Source of the DNA: Thermoleophilia bacterium | GTDB taxonomy: Bacteria; Actinomycetota; Thermoleophilia; Gaiellales; SKUG01 | Assembly (NCBI GenBank): GCA_020438525.1 | Contig: JAGQUL010000226.1 | Span: 1-6,231 of the forward strand | Direction: 5' to 3' | Length of the DNA: 6,231 nt | Part shown: positions 1 to 5,482 of the stretch, piece by piece | Numbering within the stretch: position 1 is the stretch's first letter | Layout: the number at the start of each line of letters is the position of its first letter | Position numbers and translations under genes: made by a program | Notes under the pieces: generated by a model | The model's database searches: none | The model's input: only the letters and a program-made list of their open reading frames with translations | Told to the model about the DNA's origin: nothing

Positions 1-132
1 GACGGGCGGCTGGCGGGCGCGTTGGAGGCGCTCGCGCTCGAGGTCGGGATCCCGCGCGCGCTCCGCGAGCGGGTCGCGTGGGCGGATGCGCTCGCTTCGC
101 AGGTCGTGACCGAGATCGGGCTCGAGGGTTGA
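1..132 (+). CDS. C-terminal end of an unidentified protein (partial)
   Basis: Frame 1 is open from the first base to a TGA at 130-132, giving 43 codons of the 3' end of a gene that begins upstream of the window. The peptide is rich in Ala, Leu, Glu and Arg and looks like amphipathic helices ending in TEIGLEG, with codon use typical of the neighbouring genes (mostly G or C in third position). No motif, membrane segment or family signature is present in this short tail, so no function is assigned. It runs in the same direction as the TetR gene 93 bp downstream. The promoter-like sequence between them suggests the two are transcribed separately. That it is real coding sequence is inferred only from codon bias and the open frame. 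Confidence 0.5.
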   Translation, partial: DGRLAGALEALALEVGIPRALRERVAWADALASQVVTEIGLEG

Positions 133-140
133 GCATGGGC

Positions 141-168
141 TTGCGCGTGCAGCAGATCGGCCTATAGT
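141..168 (+). promoter_or_regulatory. Candidate sigma70-type promoter of the TetR gene
   Basis: TATAGT at 163-168 matches the -10 consensus at five of six positions. It is preceded, after a 16-bp spacer, by TTGCGC at 141-146, which keeps the TTG of the -35 consensus. The element lies in an AT-richer pocket (about 163-192) that stands out in GC-rich surroundings, and it sits about 60 bp before the TetR start codon. Transcription would begin near 175. The -35 match is weak, so this rests mostly on the -10 element and its position. Confidence 0.5.
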
Positions 169-178
169 GATTACTAGA

Positions 179-192
179 TAAGCGTTTGCTAA
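179..192 (+). promoter_or_regulatory. Candidate TetR-family operator
   Basis: TAAGCGTTTGCTAA is an imperfect inverted repeat: TAAGC and GCTAA match at four of five positions around a 4-bp centre. It lies just downstream of the candidate -10 element, so a bound repressor would block initiation. TetR-family regulators commonly bind short palindromes like this in their own promoters. Autoregulation by the TetR protein encoded at 226-837 is inference. Confidence 0.35.
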
Positions 193-211
193 CCGCACGT
201 CGCTCGTGCGG
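193..211 (+). repeat. Perfect 7-bp inverted repeat before the TetR gene
   Basis: CCGCACG (193-199) and CGTGCGG (205-211) are exact reverse complements separated by TCGCT. The repeat abuts the candidate operator and ends 4 bp before the ribosome-binding sequence AAAGGA (216-221). It could be a second repressor-binding palindrome (19 bp overall, a usual size for TetR sites) or an mRNA hairpin in the leader that influences translation. The sequence alone does not decide between these. Confidence 0.5.
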
Positions 212-225
212 CGCGAAAGGACAAG

Positions 226-837
226 ATGGTCCAGGCAACCAGGAAGCGCGGCCCGCGCATGACCGCGGCCGAGCGTCGCCAGTCGATCCTCGAGGCGGCG
301 ACGCGGGTGTTCGCGCGCGGCAGCTACTCGTCTGCGACCACCGCCGCGATCGCGCGCGAGGCCGGGATCACCGAGCCGGTGCTCTACCATCACTTCAAGG
401 GCAAGGCCGCGCTGTACGGTGCCTGCCTCGAAGCTGCATGGGAGTCGCTGCGCGCCCGCTGGGAGGCGATCCTCGCCGACGAGCCCGACTCGCGCTTGTG
501 GCTGCCGAAGGTCGCCGAAGCCGGGTTCGCCGCGCTCGACGACGAGAACGACGCGGCACGGCTCTGGCTGTTTGCGATCACCGACCTGGCCGACGACCCC
601 AAGGCGAAGCCGCACGTGGTGGCGTTCACCAAGGGCCTGCACCAGTACATCGCAGACATGCTGGCCAGGGCCAGGGATGCCGGCGGGATCGCCGCCGACC
701 TCGATCCGCGCGCGGAGGCGTGGATCTTCCTCTCGATCGGTGTGATGCGGTCGATGTCCCGTCGACTCGACGGCATCGTCGACGCGGACTTTCCGGCGAT
801 CGTCGCCGCCCGTCAGGCGTGGTACGCACGCGACTGA
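226..837 (+). CDS. TetR/AcrR-family transcriptional regulator
   Basis: This 203-aa protein is a probable ligand-responsive transcriptional repressor acting as a dimer on DNA. The N-terminal TetR domain spans about residues 13-64. The helix-turn-helix lies around 36-58, with the family pattern TTAAIAREAGITEPVLYHHF followed by KGKAALY, where the YHHF and K residues are typical of DNA-contacting helix 3 and the start of helix 4. Residues 65-203 form the variable helical ligand and dimerisation domain, which gives no clue to the ligand. The length is typical of the family. ATG 226 is chosen because AAAGGA (216-221) lies 4 nt upstream; a second in-frame ATG at 259 lacks a clear ribosome-binding site. 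The basic N-terminal arm (residues 6-11) is common in this family. A promoter, a candidate operator and an inverted repeat precede it, suggesting autoregulation. Its target genes are unknown; the upstream partial gene is a candidate. Confidence 0.93.
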   Translation: MVQATRKRGPRMTAAERRQSILEAATRVFARGSYSSATTAAIAREAGITEPVLYHHFKGKAALYGACLEAAWESLRARWEAILADEPDSRLWLPKVAEAGFAALDDENDAARLWLFAITDLADDPKAKPHVVAFTKGLHQYIADMLARARDAGGIAADLDPRAEAWIFLSIGVMRSMSRRLDGIVDADFPAIVAARQAWYARD

Positions 838-852
838 CTTCGTGTGTCGGCG

Positions 853-869
853 GCGGCCGCGGAACCGCG
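853..869. terminator. Possible GC-rich hairpin between convergent genes
   Basis: The 36 bp between the stop codons of the TetR gene and recD2 contain GCGGCCGC (853-860) and a second small dyad, CGCG-gaac-CGCG (858-861 and 866-869 region). Convergent genes this close usually share a bidirectional termination signal, and these dyads are the only candidates. No T-run follows on either strand, so this is not a classical intrinsic terminator and the call is weak. Confidence 0.2.
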
Positions 870-873
870 CGCG

Positions 874-3318
874 CTAGCGGGCCTCCGCGCCGATCACCGA
901 GTCGCCGGCGAACGGGTCGACCGCCGGTTCCGCTCGTCGCGTGGCGACGGGGCCGCCGCCCTTGCCGACGTGCTCGGCGAGCGCCGAGTTGCGCGTGCGC
1001 GAGTCGACGGTCTTGACCGCGTGGTTGAGCGCTGCGCGCTGGCCGACGCAGACGCAGAGCTTCTGCGCGCGCGTCACTGCCGTGTTCACGAGCGAACGCG
1101 TGAGCATGATCCAGTGCGACTTCGCCACTGCGCAGATCACGGCGGGCGCCTGTGATCCCTGCGAGCGGTGCACGCTGATCGCATAGGCGAGCAGGAAGCT
1201 GTCGAGCTGGTTGCGAGGCACCTCGACGGTACGGTCGTCCTGGAACTCGATGGTGGCCAGCCCGGTCTCCGCATCCCAGTCGCGCAGCACGCCGACCTCG
1301 CCGTTCATCACTTCGAGGTCGTAGTTGTTGCGGGTCTGGATCACGCGGTCGCCGACGCGAAGGTCCTTCACGCCGAGCTTGCGACCCTCGCGGTTGAGCT
1401 TCCACTGCAGGCGCGAGTTGAGCACCTCGAGGCCGCACGGCCCCTTCTTCATCGGCGCCAGCACCAGCACGTCACGCATCGGGTCGAGCCCGTACTTCTT
1501 CGGGATCCGCTCCGCCGCGAACTCGACGATCGTGCGAGCCACGTCGTCGGCCTCGTTGCGGTGCACGAAGAAGAAGTCGTCGTCGAGCTCCTCGGGGTCG
1601 ATGCCGAGCTCCACGCTCGCGTCGGAGCGGTTGCGGTACGGCTCCTCGCCGCCCACGATCCGATGCGCGTTGCGCACGATCATCGACCGCGCTGCCTGCC
1701 GGAAGATCTCCGTCAGTCGGACGCTCGGCACGCAGCCCGACGCGATCAGGTCGTCGAACACCTTGCCCGCCCCGACGGGTGGCAGCTGGTCGGCGTCGCC
1801 GACGAGCACGAGGTGCGTCGTGGGGCCGATCGCACGCAGCAGCGCGTCGGCGAGCCGGAGGTCGACCATCGAGGTCTCGTCGACGATCACGAAGCGGGCG
1901 GTCAGCGGATTGCCCTCGTCGTGGAGGAACCCGCCCTCGTTCGGTGCCCACTGCAGCAGGCGATGGATCGTCTGCGCCTTGGCGCCGGTCGCCTCCTGCA
2001 GCCGCCGCGCCGCCTTGCCGGTCGGCGATGCGAGCAGGTACCGCTGCTGCTCGGCATCCAGCGTGAGGTCGGCGCCCTCGATCACCTGCAGCAGCAGCTT
2101 CACGAGCGTGGTCTTGCCGGTGCCGGGCAGGCCGGTGATCAGCGACACGCGCGAGGCCATCGCGTTCTCGATGGCGGTCCACTGGCCGTCGTTGGGCACG
2201 AAGTCGCCGGTCGTCGGTCGCTCCGGGAGCTCGACGTCGACCGAGGGGAGGGTCGACAGCAGCTCGCGCACGTTGCGCGCGAGTCGCTGCTCGATCCAGT
2301 ACGTCTCGCGCTGGTAGTAGCGGCGTCCGTCGTCGGACATGTCCATCACGAGCTTGTTCTCGCGCACGAGGTCGCCCAGCTGCGCCGCCACGATCGAGTC
2401 GAGGCGAGCCATCTGGTCCTCGTCGAGCCCGCCGTCGGCATACGCACCGTCGAGCCCGTCGAAGAACAGGTTGTCGCGCACCATCGCCGAGAGCTCGACG
2501 TCGGTCAGGAAGCAGTGGCCCTGGCCCTCGGCCTCCTGCAGGCAGTAGACGATGCCTGCCTGGATCCTGCGCGGGCTCTCGAGCGGCACGTTCATGTTGC
2601 GCGCGATCCGGTCGGCGATCCGGAACCCGATGCCGCGGATCTCGACCATGCAGTAGGGGTCTTCGGTGAGCCGTTCGAGCGCGGTGTCGCCGTACTGCTT
2701 GTGGATCTTCGCCGCGATGCCGGTGGTCACGCCGTGCGAGGTGAGGAACAGCATCACGCGACGCACCGCGCGCGCCTCCTCCCACTTGGCGATGATCTCG
2801 CGGATCTGCTTGGCGCCCATCTTGCGGCCGCTCGGGGTCTTGACGGTGAACAGCACCTGCGGATCCGCATCGATCTTCTCGAAGGTGTCCTCGCCGAGCG
2901 TGTCGACGATCGCCTTGGCCCAGACCGGGCCGATCCCGTGCACGCTCGACTCGAGGTACGCGACCATGCCCTGCAGCGTGTGCGGCTGCGTTGCCTCCGC
3001 ATGGTCGACCTGGAACGACCAGCCGTGCTCGTGGTGCTGCTGCCACTTGCCCGTGCAGCGCAGGTGTTCGCCCACGTGCACGTGCGCGAGTCCTCCCTTG
3101 AGCACGATCCGCTCGCCGCGCTCGTCGAGCGCGCGGAGGATCGCGAACGTGCCGTCGTTGTTGGCGTACACCACGGCGTCGACCGTTGCGGTGACATCGG
3201 TCGCGGATTCGTCGGCGGGCGCGGGCGGCAGGGCTCGACGGCGCCACTCGTCGGCGCCGGGCTTGCCACGGCGGCTGCCGGATCGGGTGCGCTTGGGGGC
3301 GGCGGACATCTGACGCAT
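874..3318 (-). CDS. recD2: RecD2-type (RecD/TraA family) SF1B DNA helicase
   Basis: This is an 814-aa ATP-dependent 5'-3' DNA helicase of the RecD2 family, which acts without RecBC in DNA repair or replication-fork processing. In order: a basic N-terminal tail (1-40); an OB-like RecD2 N-terminal domain (about 41-110); helix-hairpin-helix segments near 122-150 and 227-242 (HGIG, IRGIGFRIADRIA); a Q-like motif around 375-387; Walker A GLPGTGKTT (396-404); motif Ia ASPTGKAARRL (430-440); motif II VDETSM (479-484); motif III GDADQLPPVGAG (507-518); LTEIFRQ (535-541); an SH3-like segment near 645-705; AYAISVHRSQG (711-721); and NTAVTRA (745-751). All key ATPase residues are present. The last 45 or so residues are unconserved in appearance. 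The start is ATG 3318, because GGAGG lies 8 nt upstream; the ATG at 3311-3309 would be too far. No recB, recC or other repair gene is adjacent. Length is slightly above that of characterised RecD2 proteins. Function is assigned by family motifs. Confidence 0.96.
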   Translation of the reverse strand: MRQMSAAPKRTRSGSRRGKPGADEWRRRALPPAPADESATDVTATVDAVVYANNDGTFAILRALDERGERIVLKGGLAHVHVGEHLRCTGKWQQHHEHGWSFQVDHAEATQPHTLQGMVAYLESSVHGIGPVWAKAIVDTLGEDTFEKIDADPQVLFTVKTPSGRKMGAKQIREIIAKWEEARAVRRVMLFLTSHGVTTGIAAKIHKQYGDTALERLTEDPYCMVEIRGIGFRIADRIARNMNVPLESPRRIQAGIVYCLQEAEGQGHCFLTDVELSAMVRDNLFFDGLDGAYADGGLDEDQMARLDSIVAAQLGDLVRENKLVMDMSDDGRRYYQRETYWIEQRLARNVRELLSTLPSVDVELPERPTTGDFVPNDGQWTAIENAMASRVSLITGLPGTGKTTLVKLLLQVIEGADLTLDAEQQRYLLASPTGKAARRLQEATGAKAQTIHRLLQWAPNEGGFLHDEGNPLTARFVIVDETSMVDLRLADALLRAIGPTTHLVLVGDADQLPPVGAGKVFDDLIASGCVPSVRLTEIFRQAARSMIVRNAHRIVGGEEPYRNRSDASVELGIDPEELDDDFFFVHRNEADDVARTIVEFAAERIPKKYGLDPMRDVLVLAPMKKGPCGLEVLNSRLQWKLNREGRKLGVKDLRVGDRVIQTRNNYDLEVMNGEVGVLRDWDAETGLATIEFQDDRTVEVPRNQLDSFLLAYAISVHRSQGSQAPAVICAVAKSHWIMLTRSLVNTAVTRAQKLCVCVGQRAALNHAVKTVDSRTRNSALAEHVGKGGGPVATRRAEPAVDPFAGDSVIGAEAR

Positions 3319-3326
3319 TGTACGAA

Positions 3327-3331
3327 CCTCC
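3327..3331 (-). promoter_or_regulatory. Ribosome-binding site of recD2
   Basis: Read on the minus strand this is GGAGG, 8 nt before ATG 3318. It decides in favour of that start over the in-frame ATG three codons later. No convincing promoter was found further upstream on this strand. Confidence 0.75.
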
Positions 3332-3435
3332 GGGGCTGCACCGGTTGCGCGGGGCGAGCGCGACGATGCGTGGGCTCACCACACACGTAAGCGCGCGCGT
3401 CGGATGCAGCGAGCGAACCTGGTCGAATCTCGGAC

Positions 3436-3461
3436 GGAACCTCGATCGGCGATTGAGGGTT
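3436..3461 (+). promoter_or_regulatory. Possible ECF sigma-type promoter
   Basis: GGAAC at 3436-3440 and GTT at 3459-3461 are separated by 18 bp. This resembles the GGAA(T/C)-N18-GTT arrangement recognised by actinobacterial SigR/SigH-like sigma factors. It points toward the SulP gene but lies about 400 bp before its start codon. The elements are short and chance occurrence in 550 bp is not negligible, so the call is tentative. Confidence 0.2.
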
Positions 3462-3615
3462 CGACCCGCACCAGACCGTGGAATTCCCGCTCGTTGCACA
3501 ACTATCCGGCCAGTGCCGAGTCCTCCCCCTTGAGCGGGGTGGGTGCGGCGCGTGTCGTTCATCAGGCAGCGAGCACGGAGCGCCCAAGGTTGATGCGGCG
3601 CCGAGATGCACGATT

Positions 3616-3639
3616 GCCGAGCGGTTTCGGCCGAGCGGT
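3616..3639 (+). repeat. 10-bp direct repeat, 14-bp period
   Basis: GCCGAGCGGT occurs at 3616-3625 and again at 3630-3639, separated by TTCG. The two copies are identical. Tandem direct repeats of this size upstream of a gene can bind a regulator in head-to-tail fashion, but nothing else here shows such a role. Confidence 0.5.
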
Positions 3640-3723
3640 GTATCGGGTTTGTCGGCATCGTGGACGAAGGCGCCACCGGCTCGCTGCACCTCTTCCCGGG
3701 GCCTTCCGGCCGAAGCTGCCGGT

Positions 3724-3740
3724 TACCGGACCGACCGGTA
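3724..3740 (+). repeat. Inverted repeat upstream of the SulP gene
   Basis: TACCGG (3724-3729) and CCGGTA (3735-3740) are exact reverse complements around ACCGA. A third CCGG lies just before, at 3719-3722. The 17-bp dyad is operator-like in size and base content (several TetR-family operators are built of ACCG/CGGT blocks) and lies about 130 bp before the SulP start codon. A regulatory role is inference. Confidence 0.4.
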
Positions 3741-3868
3741 CGCGAACGAACGTCGCATCACGGCCGACGATGCGCTACGTTGTGCGGATACGCCGGGCCA
3801 GCCGCCCGCAGGCAATCCCGGCCCTTCTCGCGTCGGATCGACGCAGCCTCCCACCAGTTCTCCATCAC

Positions 3869-5374
3869 ATGTCACCGTATCCCGTTCCCGCGCCGACGAG
3901 CGTCGTCGCGCGCATCCGTCGTTTCCTGTCGTCGCCCCGCCTGCTCGTCGTCGAGCTGCTCGCGGGCCTCGTCGTCGCGCTCGCGCTCATTCCGGAGGCG
4001 ATCTCGTTCTCGCTGATCGCCGGCGTCGATCCGCGCGTCGGCCTCTACGCCTCGTTCACCATGGCGGTGGCGATCGCGTTCACCGGCGGTCGCCCCGCGA
4101 TGATCAGCGCCGCGACGGGCGCGATGGCACTCGTGGTCGTCTCGCTCGTGCGCGACCACGGCGTCGAGTACCTGCTCGCGGCAACGATCCTCGCCGGCGC
4201 AGTCCAGGTATGCCTCGGCTCGCTCGGCGCGGCACGCGTGATGCGGTTCGTCCCGGCATCGGTCATGACCGGGTTCGTCAACGCGCTCGCGATCCTCATC
4301 TTCCTCGCGCAGCTGCCCTACCTGCGCCACGTTCCCGCGAGCGTCTACGTGCTCGTGCTCGCCGGGCTCGCGATCATCTACCTGTTCCCGTTGCTGACGC
4401 GCACGGTGCCTGCGCCGCTCGTCGCGATCGTGGCGCTCACCGCGTTCGTCGTGCTCGCCGGGGTCGACGTTCCGACCGTCGGCGACCAGGGGCAGCTGCC
4501 CGACACGCTCCCGTGGATCGGGATCCCGGACGTGCCGTTCTCGCTGGACACCCTGCGGATCATCCTTCCCTACTCGCTCACCCTCGCTGCCGTGGGCCTG
4601 CTCGAGTCGCTGCTGACCGCGCAGCTCGTCGACGACATCACCGAGACCGGGTCCGACAAGGACCGCGAGTCGCGCGGCCAGGGCATCGCCAACATGGTCA
4701 CCGGGCTGTTCGGCGGCATGGCCGGCTGCGCGATGATCGGCCAGACGATGATCAACGTGAAGGTGAGCGGCGCGCGCACGAGACCATCGACGTTCGCTGC
4801 GGGATCGATGCTGCTCGTGCTCGTGCTCGCGCTCGGCGGGGTGGTGGCGATCATCCCGATGGCCGCGCTCGTCGCGGTGATGGTGCTCGTGTCGATCTCC
4901 ACGTTCGACTGGCACAGCATCGCGCCGCACACCCTGCGCAGGATGCCCCGGGGGGAGACGACGGTGATGGTCGCCACGGTGGTCACCACGGTCGCCACGC
5001 ACAACCTGGCGATCGGCGTGGGCGTGGGCGTGGTCACCGCGATGGCCGTGTTCGCGCGCCGCGTCGCACACATGGTCGACGTGGAACGGCTGCTCGATCC
5101 GGACGGAACGACGGCGATCTACCGGGTCACGGGCGAGCTGTTCTTCGCATCGGATCGGGAGTTCATCACCGCGTTCGACTACGCCGGCGACCCGCCCACG
5201 GTGATCATCGACCTGTCCGACGCGCACGTGTGGGATACCTCCGCGGTCGCGGCGCTCGACGTGATCGAGCACCGCTACGCAAGCCACGACGTGCACGTCC
5301 GCATCGAGGGGCTCAACGAGCGCAGCGAGCAGCTCCGCCAACGGCACGGCGGCCGGCTCGTCGCGACGCACTGA
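3869..5374 (+). CDS. SulP-family inorganic anion transporter with STAS domain
   Basis: This is a 501-aa cytoplasmic-membrane anion transporter of the SulP/SLC26 family. Members move sulfate, bicarbonate or other anions; the substrate cannot be read here. A short basic N-terminus (about 1-23) is followed by the signature IPEAISFSLIAGVDPRVGLY (41-60), then GGRPAMISAATGAMA (73-87), many hydrophobic segments to about 400, LLESLLTAQLVDDITET (244-260) and GGMAGCAMIGQTMINVK (282-298). The last motif recalls the Bacillus YbaR-like subgroup, compared from memory. The C-terminal STAS domain (about 413-500) carries DLSDAHVWDTSAVAALD (448-464). Length is normal for this shorter subgroup. The frame is open upstream to 3404, but the extension is Arg-rich and family-unlike. 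ATG 3869 starts just before the conserved region; an alternative ATG at 3770 would add 33 residues. Neither has a clear Shine-Dalgarno sequence, so translation may be leaderless or weak. It is probably co-transcribed with the aquaporin 108 bp downstream. Confidence 0.93.
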   Translation: MSPYPVPAPTSVVARIRRFLSSPRLLVVELLAGLVVALALIPEAISFSLIAGVDPRVGLYASFTMAVAIAFTGGRPAMISAATGAMALVVVSLVRDHGVEYLLAATILAGAVQVCLGSLGAARVMRFVPASVMTGFVNALAILIFLAQLPYLRHVPASVYVLVLAGLAIIYLFPLLTRTVPAPLVAIVALTAFVVLAGVDVPTVGDQGQLPDTLPWIGIPDVPFSLDTLRIILPYSLTLAAVGLLESLLTAQLVDDITETGSDKDRESRGQGIANMVTGLFGGMAGCAMIGQTMINVKVSGARTRPSTFAAGSMLLVLVLALGGVVAIIPMAALVAVMVLVSISTFDWHSIAPHTLRRMPRGETTVMVATVVTTVATHNLAIGVGVGVVTAMAVFARRVAHMVDVERLLDPDGTTAIYRVTGELFFASDREFITAFDYAGDPPTVIIDLSDAHVWDTSAVAALDVIEHRYASHDVHVRIEGLNERSEQLRQRHGGRLVATH

Positions 5375-5384
5375 GCCTGCGTCG
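5364..5384 (+). repeat. Hairpin 1 across the SulP stop codon
   Basis: CGACGCA (5364-5370) and TGCGTCG (5378-5384) are exact reverse complements around a 7-nt loop that contains the TGA stop (5372-5374). No T-run follows, so it is not a standard intrinsic terminator. It could stabilise the upstream mRNA end or act as a weak attenuator. Confidence 0.45.
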
Positions 5385-5413
5385 AGTCCGCCGTCGCCCC
5401 TAGGCTCGTGCTT

Positions 5414-5430
5414 CTCGACCATCGGTCGAG
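5414..5430 (+). repeat. Hairpin 2 in the SulP-aquaporin spacer
   Basis: CTCGACC (5414-5420) and GGTCGAG (5424-5430) are exact reverse complements with a tight 3-nt loop ATC. As DNA this is a 17-bp palindrome and could equally be a protein-binding site. No T-run follows. Confidence 0.5.
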
Positions 5431-5434
5431 CCCG

Positions 5435-5464
5435 GTGCCGTGCAGCGGCCCCGGCCTGCACCAC
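5435..5464 (+). repeat. Hairpin 3 just upstream of the aquaporin ribosome-binding site
   Basis: GTGCAG (5440-5445) pairs with CTGCAC (5456-5461). After a 2-nt bulge, GTG (5435-5437) pairs with CAC (5462-5464), giving a 9-bp stem around the GC-rich loop 5446-5455. It ends 7 nt before the AGGAGG sequence, so it leaves the ribosome-binding site free in this fold. Confidence 0.45.
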
Positions 5465-5471
5465 GAGCCCC

Positions 5472-5477
5472 AGGAGG
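5472..5477 (+). promoter_or_regulatory. Strong ribosome-binding site of the aquaporin gene
   Basis: AGGAGG lies 5 nt before GTG 5483. It fixes the GTG as the start and excludes the 25-residue upstream extension of the open frame. It is the best Shine-Dalgarno match in the window. Confidence 0.85.
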
Positions 5478-5482
5478 CACCA

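Larger units (their letters stand above)
3319..3868. other. 550-bp divergent intergenic region without a credible gene
   Basis: The stretch between the starts of recD2 (minus) and the SulP gene (plus) must hold the promoters of both. Reading frames cross it on both strands, but their translations are Arg/Pro/Ser-rich with no recognisable domain and no ribosome-binding site, so none is annotated. No tRNA, tmRNA, SRP RNA or known riboswitch core was recognised. Visible structure includes a C-rich/G-rich dyad at 3521-3543 (CCTCCCC against GGGGTGGG with one mismatch), a 10-bp direct repeat (3616-3639), a 6-bp-arm inverted repeat (3724-3740) and a possible ECF-type promoter (3436-3461). The SulP start itself has no purine-rich Shine-Dalgarno sequence. 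Confidence 0.6.

Noticed and set aside
186..1016. A 276-codon plus-strand frame overlapping the TetR gene
   Set aside because: It starts at TTG inside the TetR promoter region, is extremely Arg-rich, and runs through a gene that has clear TetR motifs in another frame.
1168..3390. A 740-codon open frame on the plus strand opposite recD2
   Set aside because: It is antisense to a gene with complete helicase motifs. Its translation is a His/Arg/Asp/Val/Leu-rich composition without domains, as expected from GC-rich codon bias.
3457..3473. GGGTTCGACCC followed by GCACCA, resembling a tRNA T-arm and CCA end
   Set aside because: With a 7-nt T-loop the T-stem does not pair beyond one base pair, and no acceptor, D or anticodon arm is found upstream.
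3404..3868. A 155-residue N-terminal extension of the SulP protein
   Set aside because: The frame is open, but the extension is Arg-rich, unlike SulP N-termini, and contains no membrane segment. ATG 3869 gives a normal family length.
5015..5032. Three perfect copies of GGCGTG
   Set aside because: They encode a Gly-Val run in a membrane segment of the SulP protein, which is natural for this family, so no special repeat function is needed.
5401..5406. TAGGCT as a -10 element for a separate aquaporin promoter
   Set aside because: There is no -35-like sequence at a proper distance and the match is short, so co-transcription with the SulP gene is simpler.
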